Assembly: GCA_963765295.1 (NCBI GenBank)
Contig: CAVXVO010000005.1
Location: forward strand, 372,001-436,000
Reading direction: 5' to 3'
Source: PALSA-612 sp963765295
Lineage (GTDB): Bacteria; Actinomycetota; Thermoleophilia; Gaiellales; Gaiellaceae
DNA: 64,000 nt
This document shows, in pieces, positions 16,108 to 25,025 of the stretch. Below the pieces are notes generated by a model. The model did no database searches and had not been told where the DNA came from. It was given only the letters and a program-made list of their open reading frames with translations. The translations under genes and the position numbers were made by a program. The first letter of the stretch is position 1. Each line of letters starts with the position of its first letter.

Positions 16108-16242
16108 CGGTCGAGCGTCCTGGGGACGAATCGTCACACGATCGGCACGAAGCGGTTTCACACGCGTCACGGTTTGCTCGTTACGATTGAATCGGGTGGT
16201 GGGCTGGGGTGCCCCGATCGCAGTGTCCGCGCGAGACACGGC

Positions 16243-17775
16243 CTAGCGGGCGAACTCGATGGCTCTCGACTCGCGAATCACCGTCACCTTGATCTGGCCG
16301 GGGTAGTCGAGATGCTGCTCGATTTCACGTGCGATCTCGTGTGACAGAAGCACGGCCGCGTCGTCGCCGATCTCCTCCGGCTTCACGATCACCCTGATCT
16401 CACGTCCGGCCTGGAGTGCGTAGACGCGCTCGACGCCCGCCTTCTGGCCGGCCAGCTCCTCGAGTGACTCGAGGCGCTTGATGTACGACTCGAGGCTCTC
16501 TCCGCGGGCGCCCGGCCTCGAAGCCGAGATCGCATCCGCCGTGATCACGAGCACCGCCTCGACCGTCTGTGGCTGCACCTCGTAGTGGTGCGCCTCGATC
16601 GCGTGGACGACGCCGTCCGACTCGCCGTAACGCTTCGCGTAACGGGCGGAGATCAGCGCGTGCGAGCCCTCCTCCTCGTGCGTCAGCGCCTTGCCGAGAT
16701 CGTGGAGGAGCGCGGCCCGCTTCGCCGTCTTGACGCTCGCCCCGAGCTCGCTGGCCATGATCCCGGCCAGGTGGACGACCTCGAGCGTGTGCTTGAGCAC
16801 GTTCTGTCCGTAGCTCGTGCGGAACTTGAGCCGGCCGAGGATCTTGACGAGCTCCTCGTGGAATTCGCCGCAATGTGCCTCGAAGACGGCCTGCTCGCCC
16901 GCCTGCCGGACGAGGTCGTCGACCTCGGTCTTCGACTGGTAGTACGTCTCCTCGATCCGTGCCGGGTGGATCCGCCCGTCCTCGAGCAGCTTCTGCAGCG
17001 TCAGTTTCGCCACCTCGCGGCGCATCCCGTCGAACGACGACAGGACGACGGCCTGCGGCGTGTCGTCGATGATGAAGTCCACCCCGGTCAGGTGCTCGAG
17101 CGCGCGGATGTTTCGCCCCTCCCGGCCGATGATCCGGCCCTTCATGTCATCGGAGGGAAGCTCGACGATGGAGACCGTCGTCTCCGCTGCATGGCTCGCA
17201 GCCACGCGCTGCAGCGAGTCGGCGACGAGGTTTCGGGCGCGCCTGCGAGCCTCGGCCTGCGCTTCCTCCTCGAGCTGGCGTACCCGTCGCGCGAGCTCGT
17301 GGCGCACGAGTTCTTCCGACCGGAACAGGATCTCGGCCTTCGCCTCCGACACCGTCAGGCTCGAGATCCGCTCCAGCTCGGCGATCTCCCGGTCCTTCGC
17401 GTCCTTGAACTCCTCCTGCAACTGCTTGACGTGGGTCTCGCGGTCGGTGATGCCCTGCTCGCGACGCTCGATCTCGACGAAGCGGCGGTTGAGCTCGTCC
17501 TCACGCGTGTGGAGACGCTCCCGTTCCCGCAGGGCGTCCGCGCGCTGGGTCTGGAGCTCCCGCTCGACCTCGGCGCGATACGTCACGGCCGACTCCTTTG
17601 CCTCCAGATCAGCCTCGCGGCGAAGAGCATCGGCCTCGTTGCGGGCCTCCGTCAGCATCAGGTGGCGCGTCCGCCGGGCCGCGGCGAGCTTGCTGCCCGT
17701 GAAGGAGACCAGAATGAGCCAGACGGCCGCCGCGCCGGCGGCGAGGCCGATCAGGATTCCCACAACGTACGCCAC
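16243..17775 (-). CDS. rny: Ribonuclease Y
   Basis: A 510-residue membrane-anchored endoribonuclease that initiates mRNA decay. One N-terminal membrane helix (VVGILIGLAAGAAAVWLILV) is followed by a long coiled coil (about 30-190), a KH domain (about 200-265, with GRIIGREGRNIRALE) and an HD domain (about 330-430, with AALLHDLGKALTHE, the metal-binding HD). GTG start lies behind GGAGGAGCTCCT, a Shine-Dalgarno inside a palindrome. The gene is preceded by a long structured leader. Co-occurrence with RNase J in the same window is notable. Confidence 0.96.
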   Translation of the reverse strand: MAYVVGILIGLAAGAAAVWLILVSFTGSKLAAARRTRHLMLTEARNEADALRREADLEAKESAVTYRAEVERELQTQRADALRERERLHTREDELNRRFVEIERREQGITDRETHVKQLQEEFKDAKDREIAELERISSLTVSEAKAEILFRSEELVRHELARRVRQLEEEAQAEARRRARNLVADSLQRVAASHAAETTVSIVELPSDDMKGRIIGREGRNIRALEHLTGVDFIIDDTPQAVVLSSFDGMRREVAKLTLQKLLEDGRIHPARIEETYYQSKTEVDDLVRQAGEQAVFEAHCGEFHEELVKILGRLKFRTSYGQNVLKHTLEVVHLAGIMASELGASVKTAKRAALLHDLGKALTHEEEGSHALISARYAKRYGESDGVVHAIEAHHYEVQPQTVEAVLVITADAISASRPGARGESLESYIKRLESLEELAGQKAGVERVYALQAGREIRVIVKPEEIGDDAAVLLSHEIAREIEQHLDYPGQIKVTVIRESRAIEFAR

Positions 17776-18054
17776 AGGAGCTCCTCCGGTCGGCGGTCCG
17801 TGCCGGAACCGGCGCGGGCTCGACCCGGCAACAAGCCCGCACGGGCTCTCGCGAATCGGTGGGAAGGGCGGTGTCGGACCGCCTTTGGAGGCCTACCTCA
17901 AGCCTGACGCTTGCCTCCTGATTGCCTGCTTAGAGCCCCTTTCTCATTCGACGTGATCTGGGTTTCGGGTGCGTGTCAGGTTTCCGATTCGAGCGTTTCC
18001 GTGTGTGCTGACAAGTTGTCGAGTCGTGCAGCACAATCCTACCCCGGTCCAGGC
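17776..18054 (-). promoter_or_regulatory. Long structured leader and promoter of rny
   Basis: 279 bp without a gene. On the minus strand, TTGCGG and TAGGAT (18041-18036) with 18 bp between them form a plausible promoter that starts inside the recX end, giving a leader of about 250 nt. The leader holds GGCGGT-N5-ACCGCC (near 17870-17886) and AGCCCG-CA-CGGGCT (17834-17847, plus-strand reading), plus a GACAA-G-TTGTC dyad (18010-18020). No known riboswitch consensus was recognised. Confidence 0.35.
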
Positions 18055-18471
18055 TTACTCCGCAATGTGCAGGCGAATTGTCCGCTCGACGACGTCCTCC
18101 GGATAGCCCTTGCGGCCGAGCGCCCGGGCTGCCCGGGCGCCGCCGCCGAGACGCGTCGCGAGCTCCTCGGCCCGTTCGGACTCCGGTGCGACTGCTGCCA
18201 GCGCCTGCGCGACGTCCTCGTCGGAGACACCACGTCGGTCGAGTTCGGCCCGGATCGCCGCGTCGGACGCGCCTCGTTGGGCGAGGCGGCGCGCCCGCTC
18301 GAGTGCGACGCGCGCATCGTCCAGGTACCCGGCGTCGGAGGCACGTGCGAGCGCGTTCGAGCAGGCGGTGGCGTCGAAGCCCGCGCGGAGCAGCCGTTGC
18401 TCGAGCTCGGTCGAGGTCAGGTCGCGGCGTGACAGCGAGTCGACCAGCGCTCCGAACGCGTCCTGCGTCAT
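18055..18471 (-). CDS. recX: Regulatory protein RecX
   Basis: A 138-residue helical-repeat protein that binds and restrains RecA filaments. Three-helix repeats are visible: RRDLTSTELEQRLLRAGFD, GYLDDARVALERARRLAQRGASDAAIRAELDRRGV and GRKGYPEDVVERTIR (each quoted only in part of its repeat). The length is typical. It lies 17 bp downstream of recA in the same direction, the normal recA-recX arrangement. Confidence 0.92.
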   Translation of the reverse strand: MTQDAFGALVDSLSRRDLTSTELEQRLLRAGFDATACSNALARASDAGYLDDARVALERARRLAQRGASDAAIRAELDRRGVSDEDVAQALAAVAPESERAEELATRLGGGARAARALGRKGYPEDVVERTIRLHIAE

Positions 18472-18488
18472 CGACGCGGCTGGGCCGT

Positions 18489-19601
18489 CTAGGCCGCTGC
18501 CGGTTCCCCGGTCTTGGCGGTCTTCGCGTTCGACTCGACGTCCGCCTCGTCCGGCTCGACGATCGGCTCGACCTCGGACGCCGGAGCGGTAGACGGAAGC
18601 AGACGGGCGGACACGATCTGTCCCTCGTCCGCCTCGGCCTGGATGCGCGCGAGGATCTGCTGGCAGACATCCGGGTGCTCGCGCAGGAAGGCGGTTGCAT
18701 TCTGCCGGCCCTGGCCGAGCCGCTCGTCCTCGAAGCTGAAGTACGAGCCCGACTTCTGAACGATCTTCCGCTCCAGCCCGACGTCGAGGACGGTGCCTTC
18801 CCAGGAGATGCCGGAGCCGTAGATGATGTCGAACTCGGCCTGCTTGAAGGGCGGCGCGACCTTGTTCTTGACCACCTTGACGCGCACGCGGTTGCCGATC
18901 GCCTCGACGCCCTCCTTCAGCGTCTCGATCCGGCGGATGTCGAGCCGCACGGAGGAGTAGAACTTCAGCGCCCGGCCGCCCGGGGTCGTCTCCGGGTTGC
19001 CGAACATGACGCCGATCTTCTCGCGGAGTTGGTTCGTGAAGATGCAGATCGTGTCGGTGCGGTTGAGTGTGCCGGCGAGCTTGCGGAGCGCCTGGCTCAT
19101 CAGCCGGGCCTGGAGGCCGACGTGGCTGTCGCCCATCTCGCCCTCGATCTCGGCCTTGGGCACGAGCGCGGCAACCGAGTCGATCGCGACGACGTCGAGC
19201 GCACCCGAGCGGATCAGGAGCTCCGTGATCTCGAGCGCCTGCTCGCCCGTATCGGGCTGCGAGACGAGGAGGTCGTCGATGCTGACGCCGATGCGGCGCG
19301 CGTACTGCGGGTCCATCGCATGCTCCGCGTCGATGAAGGCGCAGATGCCGCCGCGGCGCTGGGCTTCGGCGATCACGTGGTAGACGAGCGTCGTCTTCCC
19401 CGACGACTCGGGGCCGAAGATCTCGACGACCCTGCCGCGCGGCAGCCCGCCGATGCCGAGGGCGAGGTCGAGCGCGAGCGAGCCGGTCGACACCGCTCCG
19501 ACCGACACCTGTCCGCGGTCGCTCATCTTCATGACCGATCCCTTGCCGAACTGGCGCTCGATCTGGCCGAGCGCGGTGTCGAGAGCTTCTGCGCGATCCA
19601 A
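18489..19601 (-). CDS. recA: Recombinase RecA
   Basis: A 370-residue recombinase for homologous recombination and SOS co-protease activity. Walker A GPESSGKTT (about 66-74), Walker B VVAIDSVAAL, the L1 region EMGDSHVGLQARLMSQALRK and L2 FGNPETTPGGRALKFY are all present. The acidic C-terminal tail is extended with Glu/Asp-rich sequence. I chose the TTG at 19601 because a perfect AGGAGG (19616-19611) lies 9 nt upstream and the N-terminus LDRAEALDTALGQIERQFGKGSVM fits the family. It follows thpR by 5 nt. Confidence 0.97.
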   Translation of the reverse strand: MDRAEALDTALGQIERQFGKGSVMKMSDRGQVSVGAVSTGSLALDLALGIGGLPRGRVVEIFGPESSGKTTLVYHVIAEAQRRGGICAFIDAEHAMDPQYARRIGVSIDDLLVSQPDTGEQALEITELLIRSGALDVVAIDSVAALVPKAEIEGEMGDSHVGLQARLMSQALRKLAGTLNRTDTICIFTNQLREKIGVMFGNPETTPGGRALKFYSSVRLDIRRIETLKEGVEAIGNRVRVKVVKNKVAPPFKQAEFDIIYGSGISWEGTVLDVGLERKIVQKSGSYFSFEDERLGQGRQNATAFLREHPDVCQQILARIQAEADEGQIVSARLLPSTAPASEVEPIVEPDEADVESNAKTAKTGEPAAA

Positions 19602-19606
19602 CGTGA

Positions 19607-20161
19607 TCAGCCTCCTAAGGCAAACGATTCGAGAATCTCGTACTGCGCCCCACCGGGGCGAAGCAGGGAATGGTAGACAGCGGCTCCGGACGGACTGAAT
19701 GCGCCGAGGTCGGGGAGCGGCGGTCGCAGCCGCGGCGCCTGCCGGAAGCGGAGCACCGTGACGTGCGGGAGCCAGCGCCGCCGCTCCGGCTCGTACACGC
19801 CGATCCGCTCGAGCCGCGTGAAGAGCTCGGCCGCGAAGCGCCCTGCATGATCGCCGTCGTCTTCGAGCACGACCATGCCGACGCTTCTCGTCTCGCGGTA
19901 GCCGCGGACGGAGAGGCGCATGGGCTCGGCGCCTGTCGCCGCAGCCTCGAGCTCGCCTGCGACCGGTCGGACATCTGCGACAGGGCGGGAGCCGAGGAAC
20001 GCGACGGTGATGTGCAGATTGGTCCGCGGAACGACCCGTTCGCGCCCTGCGAGCTCGGCTCGCTGCCAATCCACCAGGCGGTCGAGCACCGGTTCGGGGA
20101 GCGTGAGGGCGCAGAACAGGCGTCGACGGTCACTGGCCTCGACGGTAGCCGAGGAGTTCAC
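19607..20161 (-). CDS. thpR: RNA 2',3'-cyclic phosphodiesterase (LigT/ThpR)
   Basis: A 184-residue 2H phosphoesterase. The two catalytic HxT motifs are HITVAFLG (about 51) and HVTVLRF (about 133). Members open 2',3'-cyclic phosphates on RNA and were first described as 2'-5' RNA ligases. Start GTG (20161) overlaps the cinA stop as GTGA. The RecA Shine-Dalgarno lies across its stop codon, so translation of thpR and recA is probably coupled. The cinA-thpR-recA order is known in other bacteria. Confidence 0.9.
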   Translation of the reverse strand: MNSSATVEASDRRRLFCALTLPEPVLDRLVDWQRAELAGRERVVPRTNLHITVAFLGSRPVADVRPVAGELEAAATGAEPMRLSVRGYRETRSVGMVVLEDDGDHAGRFAAELFTRLERIGVYEPERRRWLPHVTVLRFRQAPRLRPPLPDLGAFSPSGAAVYHSLLRPGGAQYEILESFALGG

Positions 20162-21447
20162 GCAGAACTGTGGCGAGACTGTGACAAAAGGCGCCGTGCG
20201 AGGTGGAGCGCGGCGACGGTTGCACGCCGACGGATGCCGTCGCGGTCGGCCGGGTAGCTGAACTCGTTCCCCCGACTCGCGTCCGGCGTCTCGACGTGGA
20301 CGTACACGAGCCCGACCGGCTTCTCGGCTGTCCCGCCCCCCGGTCCCGCGACCCCGGTGACGCCGACGCCCACGTCGGCGCCGAGGCGCGCCCGCACCCC
20401 GGCGGCCATGGCCGCGGCGGTCTCGGCCGAGACGGCGCCGTGCGTGCGAAGAACGTCGGCCGGAACGCCCAGCTCGGTCTCCTTCACTGCGTTCGCATAC
20501 GCGACGATCGCGCCCAGGAACGCGTCGCTCGACCCCGCAACCGAGGTCAGCCGTGCCGCCACGAGGCCGCCGGTGCACGACTCGGCGGTCGCGACGGTCA
20601 GGCCGCGCGCGCGGCAGAGGTCGAGCACGAGCTCTGCGACCGGTCGCTCGTCCTCCGAGAACAGGTACTTCTCGAGCGGTTTCCGGAACGCGGCCGCGAG
20701 CGCGTCGGCGCGGGCCTCTGCGCCCGTCTCGACGACAAAGTCGACGTGAATCTCGAAGTCGCGGGCGCAGATCGTCGCCTCGACTCCGTCCCCGTCCCCT
20801 CCCGCGTCGGCGAGCGCCTTCGCCACCGCCGACTCGCTCGCGCCGTAGAAGCGCAGCACGCGGCGCGAGGGCCGTTGCGCGCGGGCGAGCAGCGCCTGTA
20901 CGGGCTCCGTCTGGAGTGCCCGGGGCCAGAGCTCCTGGAGTTCCCAGGGCGGGCCGGGAAGCACGATCGCGACGCGGCCCGCGACCGGGACGACGAGGCC
21001 GGGAGCGGTGCCGACGAGTCCGATCGAGATCGCCGTCTCGGGCCGGGTCGCCTGCTTGCGGACGCCGTCGGCGAAGTCCCCGTACGGCCGTCCGAGCCGC
21101 TCCGCGACGGCTCGCGAGCGCGACTCGATCTCCTGCTCGAGCGCCGGGTCGACGACGAGCTCCAGCCCCGCCGCGGCTGCGAGCAACTCGACCGTGCGGT
21201 CGTCGTGTGTCGGCCCCAGCCCGCCGGAGACGATGCAGAGGTCGGCCTGCAGCCCCTCGCCGAGCGCAGCTGCGAGCTCACCGGGCGTGTCGCCGACGAT
21301 CGAGATCCGCGCCGGGTCGAGCCCGAGCGAGAGCAGCTCCCGGGCGAGGAACGGTCCGTTCAGATCGGTGCGCTCACCACGGACGAGCTCGCTGCCGGTG
21401 ACGACGATCGCGGCCCGGGGCCGCCCGGCGGACGGAGCTAGTGGCAG
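20158..21447 (-). CDS. cinA: CinA-family nicotinamide-nucleotide amidohydrolase
   Basis: About 429 residues. N-terminal MoaB/MogA-like domain (COG1058: VVTGSELVRGERTDLNGPFLARE, GGLGPTHDD) and C-terminal PncC amidase domain (AESCTGGLVAARLTSVAGSS, GVTGVAGPGGGTAEKPVGLV). It recycles NMN to nicotinic acid mononucleotide. Homology begins at about 21414, yet no ATG, GTG or TTG is in frame nearby. CTG at 21447 (MPLAPSAGRPRAAIVV) is the best local start and overlaps the upstream gene by 10 nt. A base error at the start is an alternative. Confidence 0.9.
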   Translation of the reverse strand: MPLAPSAGRPRAAIVVTGSELVRGERTDLNGPFLARELLSLGLDPARISIVGDTPGELAAALGEGLQADLCIVSGGLGPTHDDRTVELLAAAAGLELVVDPALEQEIESRSRAVAERLGRPYGDFADGVRKQATRPETAISIGLVGTAPGLVVPVAGRVAIVLPGPPWELQELWPRALQTEPVQALLARAQRPSRRVLRFYGASESAVAKALADAGGDGDGVEATICARDFEIHVDFVVETGAEARADALAAAFRKPLEKYLFSEDERPVAELVLDLCRARGLTVATAESCTGGLVAARLTSVAGSSDAFLGAIVAYANAVKETELGVPADVLRTHGAVSAETAAAMAAGVRARLGADVGVGVTGVAGPGGGTAEKPVGLVYVHVETPDASRGNEFSYPADRDGIRRRATVAALHLARRLLSQSRHSSA

Positions 21448-22163
21448 GAGACCGTCGAGGTGATCTGTTGCGACGTCACGGCGATCGTGCGCGGGCAGAC
21501 GCCGTCGAGCGCCAGCGGGGCGCCGCCGTTCAGAGACAGCACGATGTGCCGCGGGGAGCTGACGCTGAGCCAGATCCTGCGCTCGGTGAAGGTCTGCGAC
21601 TCGCCCCGCTCGAGCGTTCCGTGGTAGAGCAGCCGCCCGAGCCGCCCCGGCTTCGTGAGCACACGGACGTCGATCACCGAGCTGCCCTTGGCCGCCGTGA
21701 CGCGCAGCCGGGCGAGGTCGGGGGTTTCGGGATGCGACACCGCCGCCGGCGGAGTCGCCTGCGTCTGCGGAGTCGTGCTGGCGCCGCCGAACTTCCATGC
21801 GGCGATGACGAGAGCGGTCACGCCGCCGATCACGACGAGCGTGAGCACGATCATGTTCATCTCGATCCGTCCGTGATGCTTCCGCCGTACGCGCACCTTG
21901 CGACGCGTGGTGGGAGTGCCGTCGTCGGTGACCCAGAATCGCGAGCTGTACTCGTCGACGTAGAGCTGGCCGTCGAGGCCCAGGAAGTCGGCGTACGTCT
22001 TCAGGAAGCCCCGAACGTAGGTCTGGCCGGGCAGGACGTCGAACTGCTCGTCCTCGAGCGCCTGCAGATGGCGGGAGCGGATCTTGGTCGCCTCGGCGGC
22101 GGCGGGCAGATCGAGCCCCTTGCGGAGCCTCGCTTCCTTGAGGCTGCTGCCGATCGCGAACAT
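21438..22163 (-). CDS. RodZ-like helix-turn-helix membrane protein
   Basis: 241 residues. Cytoplasmic HTH_25 domain (about 5-75: LKEARLRKGLDLPAAAEATKI, GQTYVRGFLKTYADFLGLD), a basic linker, one membrane helix (about 106-126) and an extracytoplasmic DUF4115-type domain (about 150-241). This is the architecture of RodZ, which links MreB to the wall-elongation machinery. It heads the group with cinA, thpR, recA and recX. In actinobacteria such proteins may have other envelope roles. Confidence 0.82.
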   Translation of the reverse strand: MFAIGSSLKEARLRKGLDLPAAAEATKIRSRHLQALEDEQFDVLPGQTYVRGFLKTYADFLGLDGQLYVDEYSSRFWVTDDGTPTTRRKVRVRRKHHGRIEMNMIVLTLVVIGGVTALVIAAWKFGGASTTPQTQATPPAAVSHPETPDLARLRVTAAKGSSVIDVRVLTKPGRLGRLLYHGTLERGESQTFTERRIWLSVSSPRHIVLSLNGGAPLALDGVCPRTIAVTSQQITSTVSCH

Positions 22164-22170
22164 CGCGGCG

Positions 22171-22176
22171 ATTCTA
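22171..22176 (-). promoter_or_regulatory. -10 box TAGAAT, leaderless start of the rodZ-like gene
   Basis: On the minus strand TAGAAT ends 7 nt before the ATG at 22163. Confidence 0.5.
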
Positions 22177-22199
22177 TGGCAGTCGTCCGCCGGTGGCGG

Positions 22200-22580
22200 T
22201 TACGACGTGGCGAACACGGTCAGCAGGCCGTAGAAGCCGACCGCGATTCCGGTGCTGATGCCCAGGCAGACGCCGAACACCCCGAGCGCGCGACCGGCAC
22301 GCGCCAGACCGAGGCCGCCCGAGCGGCCGATCGTCCGTGCGTACGTCTCGCGCCCGCGCCGCGCGAGCAGAATCGAGTAGACGCCGAACAGGATCGCGGG
22401 CGCCGCCGAGATCAACGACTGGAGGAGCGTCACTCTCACGGAGTAGTACTGGACCACGAGCGCGACCGGGACGACGAGGGCAGCCACGAGGCCGACCACC
22501 AGCGACGCAGCCGCGCGCGGGTTGCCGCTCGAGCGTCGCTCGGCGGTCACGAGGCTACTGTCTCTTGTACGGGCGACCAT
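22200..22580 (-). CDS. Small membrane protein downstream of the nucleoside permeases
   Basis: A 126-residue protein with about three hydrophobic helices (residues about 28-50, 58-76 and 100-122) and a basic segment between the last two. No family is recognised. Its ATG lies 26 bp inside the end of the upstream permease gene, so it is coexpressed with the BMP-type transporter. A later GTG (22550) could be the real start. Confidence 0.6.
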   Translation of the reverse strand: MVARTRDSSLVTAERRSSGNPRAAASLVVGLVAALVVPVALVVQYYSVRVTLLQSLISAAPAILFGVYSILLARRGRETYARTIGRSGGLGLARAGRALGVFGVCLGISTGIAVGFYGLLTVFATS

Positions 22581-23784
22581 CGGCTGCCGGCGGGATCGAG
22601 CGGCCGATCACTCCGGCCACCGCGATCAGGGTCAGGATGTACGGAAGCGTCTGGAACAGTGCGCCGGAGCGCAGCACCGACGACGTGGCGTCCGAGTACG
22701 CGGGCGGGATCGCGTAGGCGAGAGCGGTCGAGAAGCCGAAGAGCAGCGCCGCGGCGAAGAGTCCGAACGGCCGCCATTTGCCGAAGATCAGTGCTGCGAG
22801 GGCGATGAACCCGCGGCCGGCCGTCATGTTCTCGTTGAACGAGTGCGTGAACCCGACCGAGAGGTAGGCGCCGCCCATCGCGGCGAGCATCCCCGACAGC
22901 ACCACCGACACGTAGCGCACCTTGTAGACATCGATGCCCACGGTATCCGCGGCGCGCGGGTGCTCGCCGCAGGCGCGGATGCGCAGTCCCCACGACGTGC
23001 GGAACATGAGGAAGTACGACACGACCAGGAGCGCGAAGCTGATCCAGATCATCAGGTTGAGCTGCCCGAAGACCTGCGCGAAGAAGTTGTTTCCGCTCGC
23101 GATCGTGACGTCGGGGATCTGCTCCGCATGCGTCAGTGTGGGCGTCCCGCTCGGGCCATACGCCTGGATGAACACGTAGCCGGTGACGCCGAGCGCGAGG
23201 AAGTTGATCGCCGTGCCGCCGACGATCTGGTCGGCTCGGAGATGGATCGCCCAGATGGCGTGCAGAAGGGCGAAGAGGCCGCCCGCGATCATCGCGATCA
23301 GCACGCCCGACACCCACGAGCCCGTCTTGTCGGCGCCCCAGATCCCGAAAAACGCGCCGGCGAGCATCATCCCCTCGAGGCCGATGTTCACGACGCCGCT
23401 GCGCTCGGAGAACATGCCGCCGAGCGCGGCGAACGTGAGCGGCGTCGCGTAGCGGAGCGTCGCCGCGAGCAACGTGCCCCAGGCGAACGCCGACTCGAGG
23501 TGCGAGACGCTCGAGTGCTGCACGAGCAGACCGAGCCCAATGCCGACCAGCCCTGCCGCGACCGCTCCCCAGCCGACGCGGCGCTGGTCGTTCACGACGC
23601 CGTAGGCGCCGCAGAGGATGGCGATGACTCCGAGCACGATCGGCTCGGCGGGCGTGCGCGCGTGCACCGGCGGCAGCGCGAGCCACCCGGCGAGGATGCC
23701 GACGACGATGCCGACGATCGCGACGCGGCGAGGCGTGAACACGGCCCGGCCGGCCATTCGCTCGCGAAGTTCGACGGTGCTCAT
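22555..23784 (-). CDS. Nucleoside-type ABC transporter permease (YufQ/BmpG-like)
   Basis: A 409-residue inner-membrane permease of the BPD_transp_2 family. About ten hydrophobic helices are seen. The core ATPLTFAALGGMFSERSGVVNIGLEGMMLAGAF is the family hallmark shown here in short form, and GGTAINFLALGVTGYVF and GEHPRAADTVGIDVYKVRY (the cytoplasmic ATPase-contact loop) are typical. The extra N-terminal hydrophobic region (about 15-110) makes it longer than usual. Start ATG overlaps the preceding permease's stop (ATGA). Confidence 0.9.
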   Translation of the reverse strand: MSTVELRERMAGRAVFTPRRVAIVGIVVGILAGWLALPPVHARTPAEPIVLGVIAILCGAYGVVNDQRRVGWGAVAAGLVGIGLGLLVQHSSVSHLESAFAWGTLLAATLRYATPLTFAALGGMFSERSGVVNIGLEGMMLAGAFFGIWGADKTGSWVSGVLIAMIAGGLFALLHAIWAIHLRADQIVGGTAINFLALGVTGYVFIQAYGPSGTPTLTHAEQIPDVTIASGNNFFAQVFGQLNLMIWISFALLVVSYFLMFRTSWGLRIRACGEHPRAADTVGIDVYKVRYVSVVLSGMLAAMGGAYLSVGFTHSFNENMTAGRGFIALAALIFGKWRPFGLFAAALLFGFSTALAYAIPPAYSDATSSVLRSGALFQTLPYILTLIAVAGVIGRSIPPAADGRPYKRQ

Positions 23785-25025
23785 GAGTACGGCGTCCTCG
23801 CTGTCCCCGAGGCCCGCCGCCTTGGCACGATGCGCTTCCGCGACTGCCAGACGGCGATGACCAGCAGGTCGGCTCCGACGAAGAGGACGACGAGCCCCTG
23901 GATGATCAGCGTCAGGTTGCTCGCGAGTTGCGGGTCGAAGACGGTCGGATCGAGCTGCCTCGTCGAGGTACCGACGTAGAGCGCGCCGAACAGGAGAGCG
24001 CCGAGGAACGTGCCGACGGCCGTGTTCCGGCCGAGGAGTGCGACGGCGATGCCGATGAAGCCGATCTGGGACGCGTGGATCGCGGGTGTCGAGAGATTGA
24101 ACTCCCAGCCGAGGATGTCCATCGCGCCCGCGAGGCCGGCGAACGTGCCCGAGATCGCCATCGCCCTGAAGTAGTTCTTCTTGACGCTGATGCCACCGTA
24201 CTCCGCCGCCGCCGGGTTGAACCCGACGGCGCGCACCTCGTAACCGAGCGTCGTGCGGTTGAGGATGAGCCAGAAGACCACGAGCGCGCCGAGGGCGATG
24301 AAGAATCCGACGTGGAGGCCCTGGAGCTGCGGGTCGCCCCAGAAGACGGGGAGCTTGGCGCCGGGCGCGATGGTGCTCGAGATCGGGTTGAACGCATCGG
24401 GGCCCTGGAACGGCCCGGAGAGACCGAAGAAATAGTCGCCGACCCAGATCGCGATCCAGTTGAGCATGATCGTCGTGATCACCTCGTGGGCTCCGGTCGT
24501 CGCCTTCAGGAAGCCTGCGATCCCTCCCCAGGCCGCGCCCGCGAGGGCCGCGATCGCGACGGCGAGCAAGATGTGCGCCGGGCCGGCCATGTGGACCCAC
24601 GACGAGCCGACGAAGATCGCGGCGTACGCGCCGACGAGGTACTGACCCTGGCCGCCGATGTTGAACATGCCGCAGCGGAAGGCGAACGCGACCGCGAGGC
24701 CGGTCAGGATCAGCGGCGTCGTCACGATCAGCGTCTGCTGCAGGTTCGAGGCCGCCTGGGCCCGATCGGCGCCCAGTACCCACGGGAACAGCCAGTTGAG
24801 GCCGGTGCCGTTGAAGATCGCGCGGTAGGTGGAGAGCGGGTTGTGTCCGGTGGCGGAGACGACGAGTCCGGCCGCCAGGAACGCGACGATCGTCGTCATG
24901 ATCGGCGTCACGATGCCGCCCACCCGGTAGCGGGCCGACATCCGCGCGACGAAGGTCGGCGACTCCTCCGGCGGCTGCGGGGCGGGAGCGCCGACCGGGT
25001 TCTCGCCCGCGGGAGGCCCGCTCAC
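23781..25025 (-). CDS. Nucleoside-type ABC transporter permease (YufP/BmpF-like)
   Basis: A 414-residue inner-membrane permease, the partner of the downstream permease. Core motifs include LAVAFAFRCGMFNIGGQGQYLVGA and GAHEVITTIMLNWIAIW. Cytoplasmic contact loop: VGFNPAAAEYGGISVKKNYF. A Pro-rich cytoplasmic N-terminus precedes the first helix. GTG start overlaps the ATPase stop by 4 nt. Confidence 0.9.
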   Translation of the reverse strand: MSGPPAGENPVGAPAPQPPEESPTFVARMSARYRVGGIVTPIMTTIVAFLAAGLVVSATGHNPLSTYRAIFNGTGLNWLFPWVLGADRAQAASNLQQTLIVTTPLILTGLAVAFAFRCGMFNIGGQGQYLVGAYAAIFVGSSWVHMAGPAHILLAVAIAALAGAAWGGIAGFLKATTGAHEVITTIMLNWIAIWVGDYFFGLSGPFQGPDAFNPISSTIAPGAKLPVFWGDPQLQGLHVGFFIALGALVVFWLILNRTTLGYEVRAVGFNPAAAEYGGISVKKNYFRAMAISGTFAGLAGAMDILGWEFNLSTPAIHASQIGFIGIAVALLGRNTAVGTFLGALLFGALYVGTSTRQLDPTVFDPQLASNLTLIIQGLVVLFVGADLLVIAVWQSRKRIVPRRRASGTARTPYS

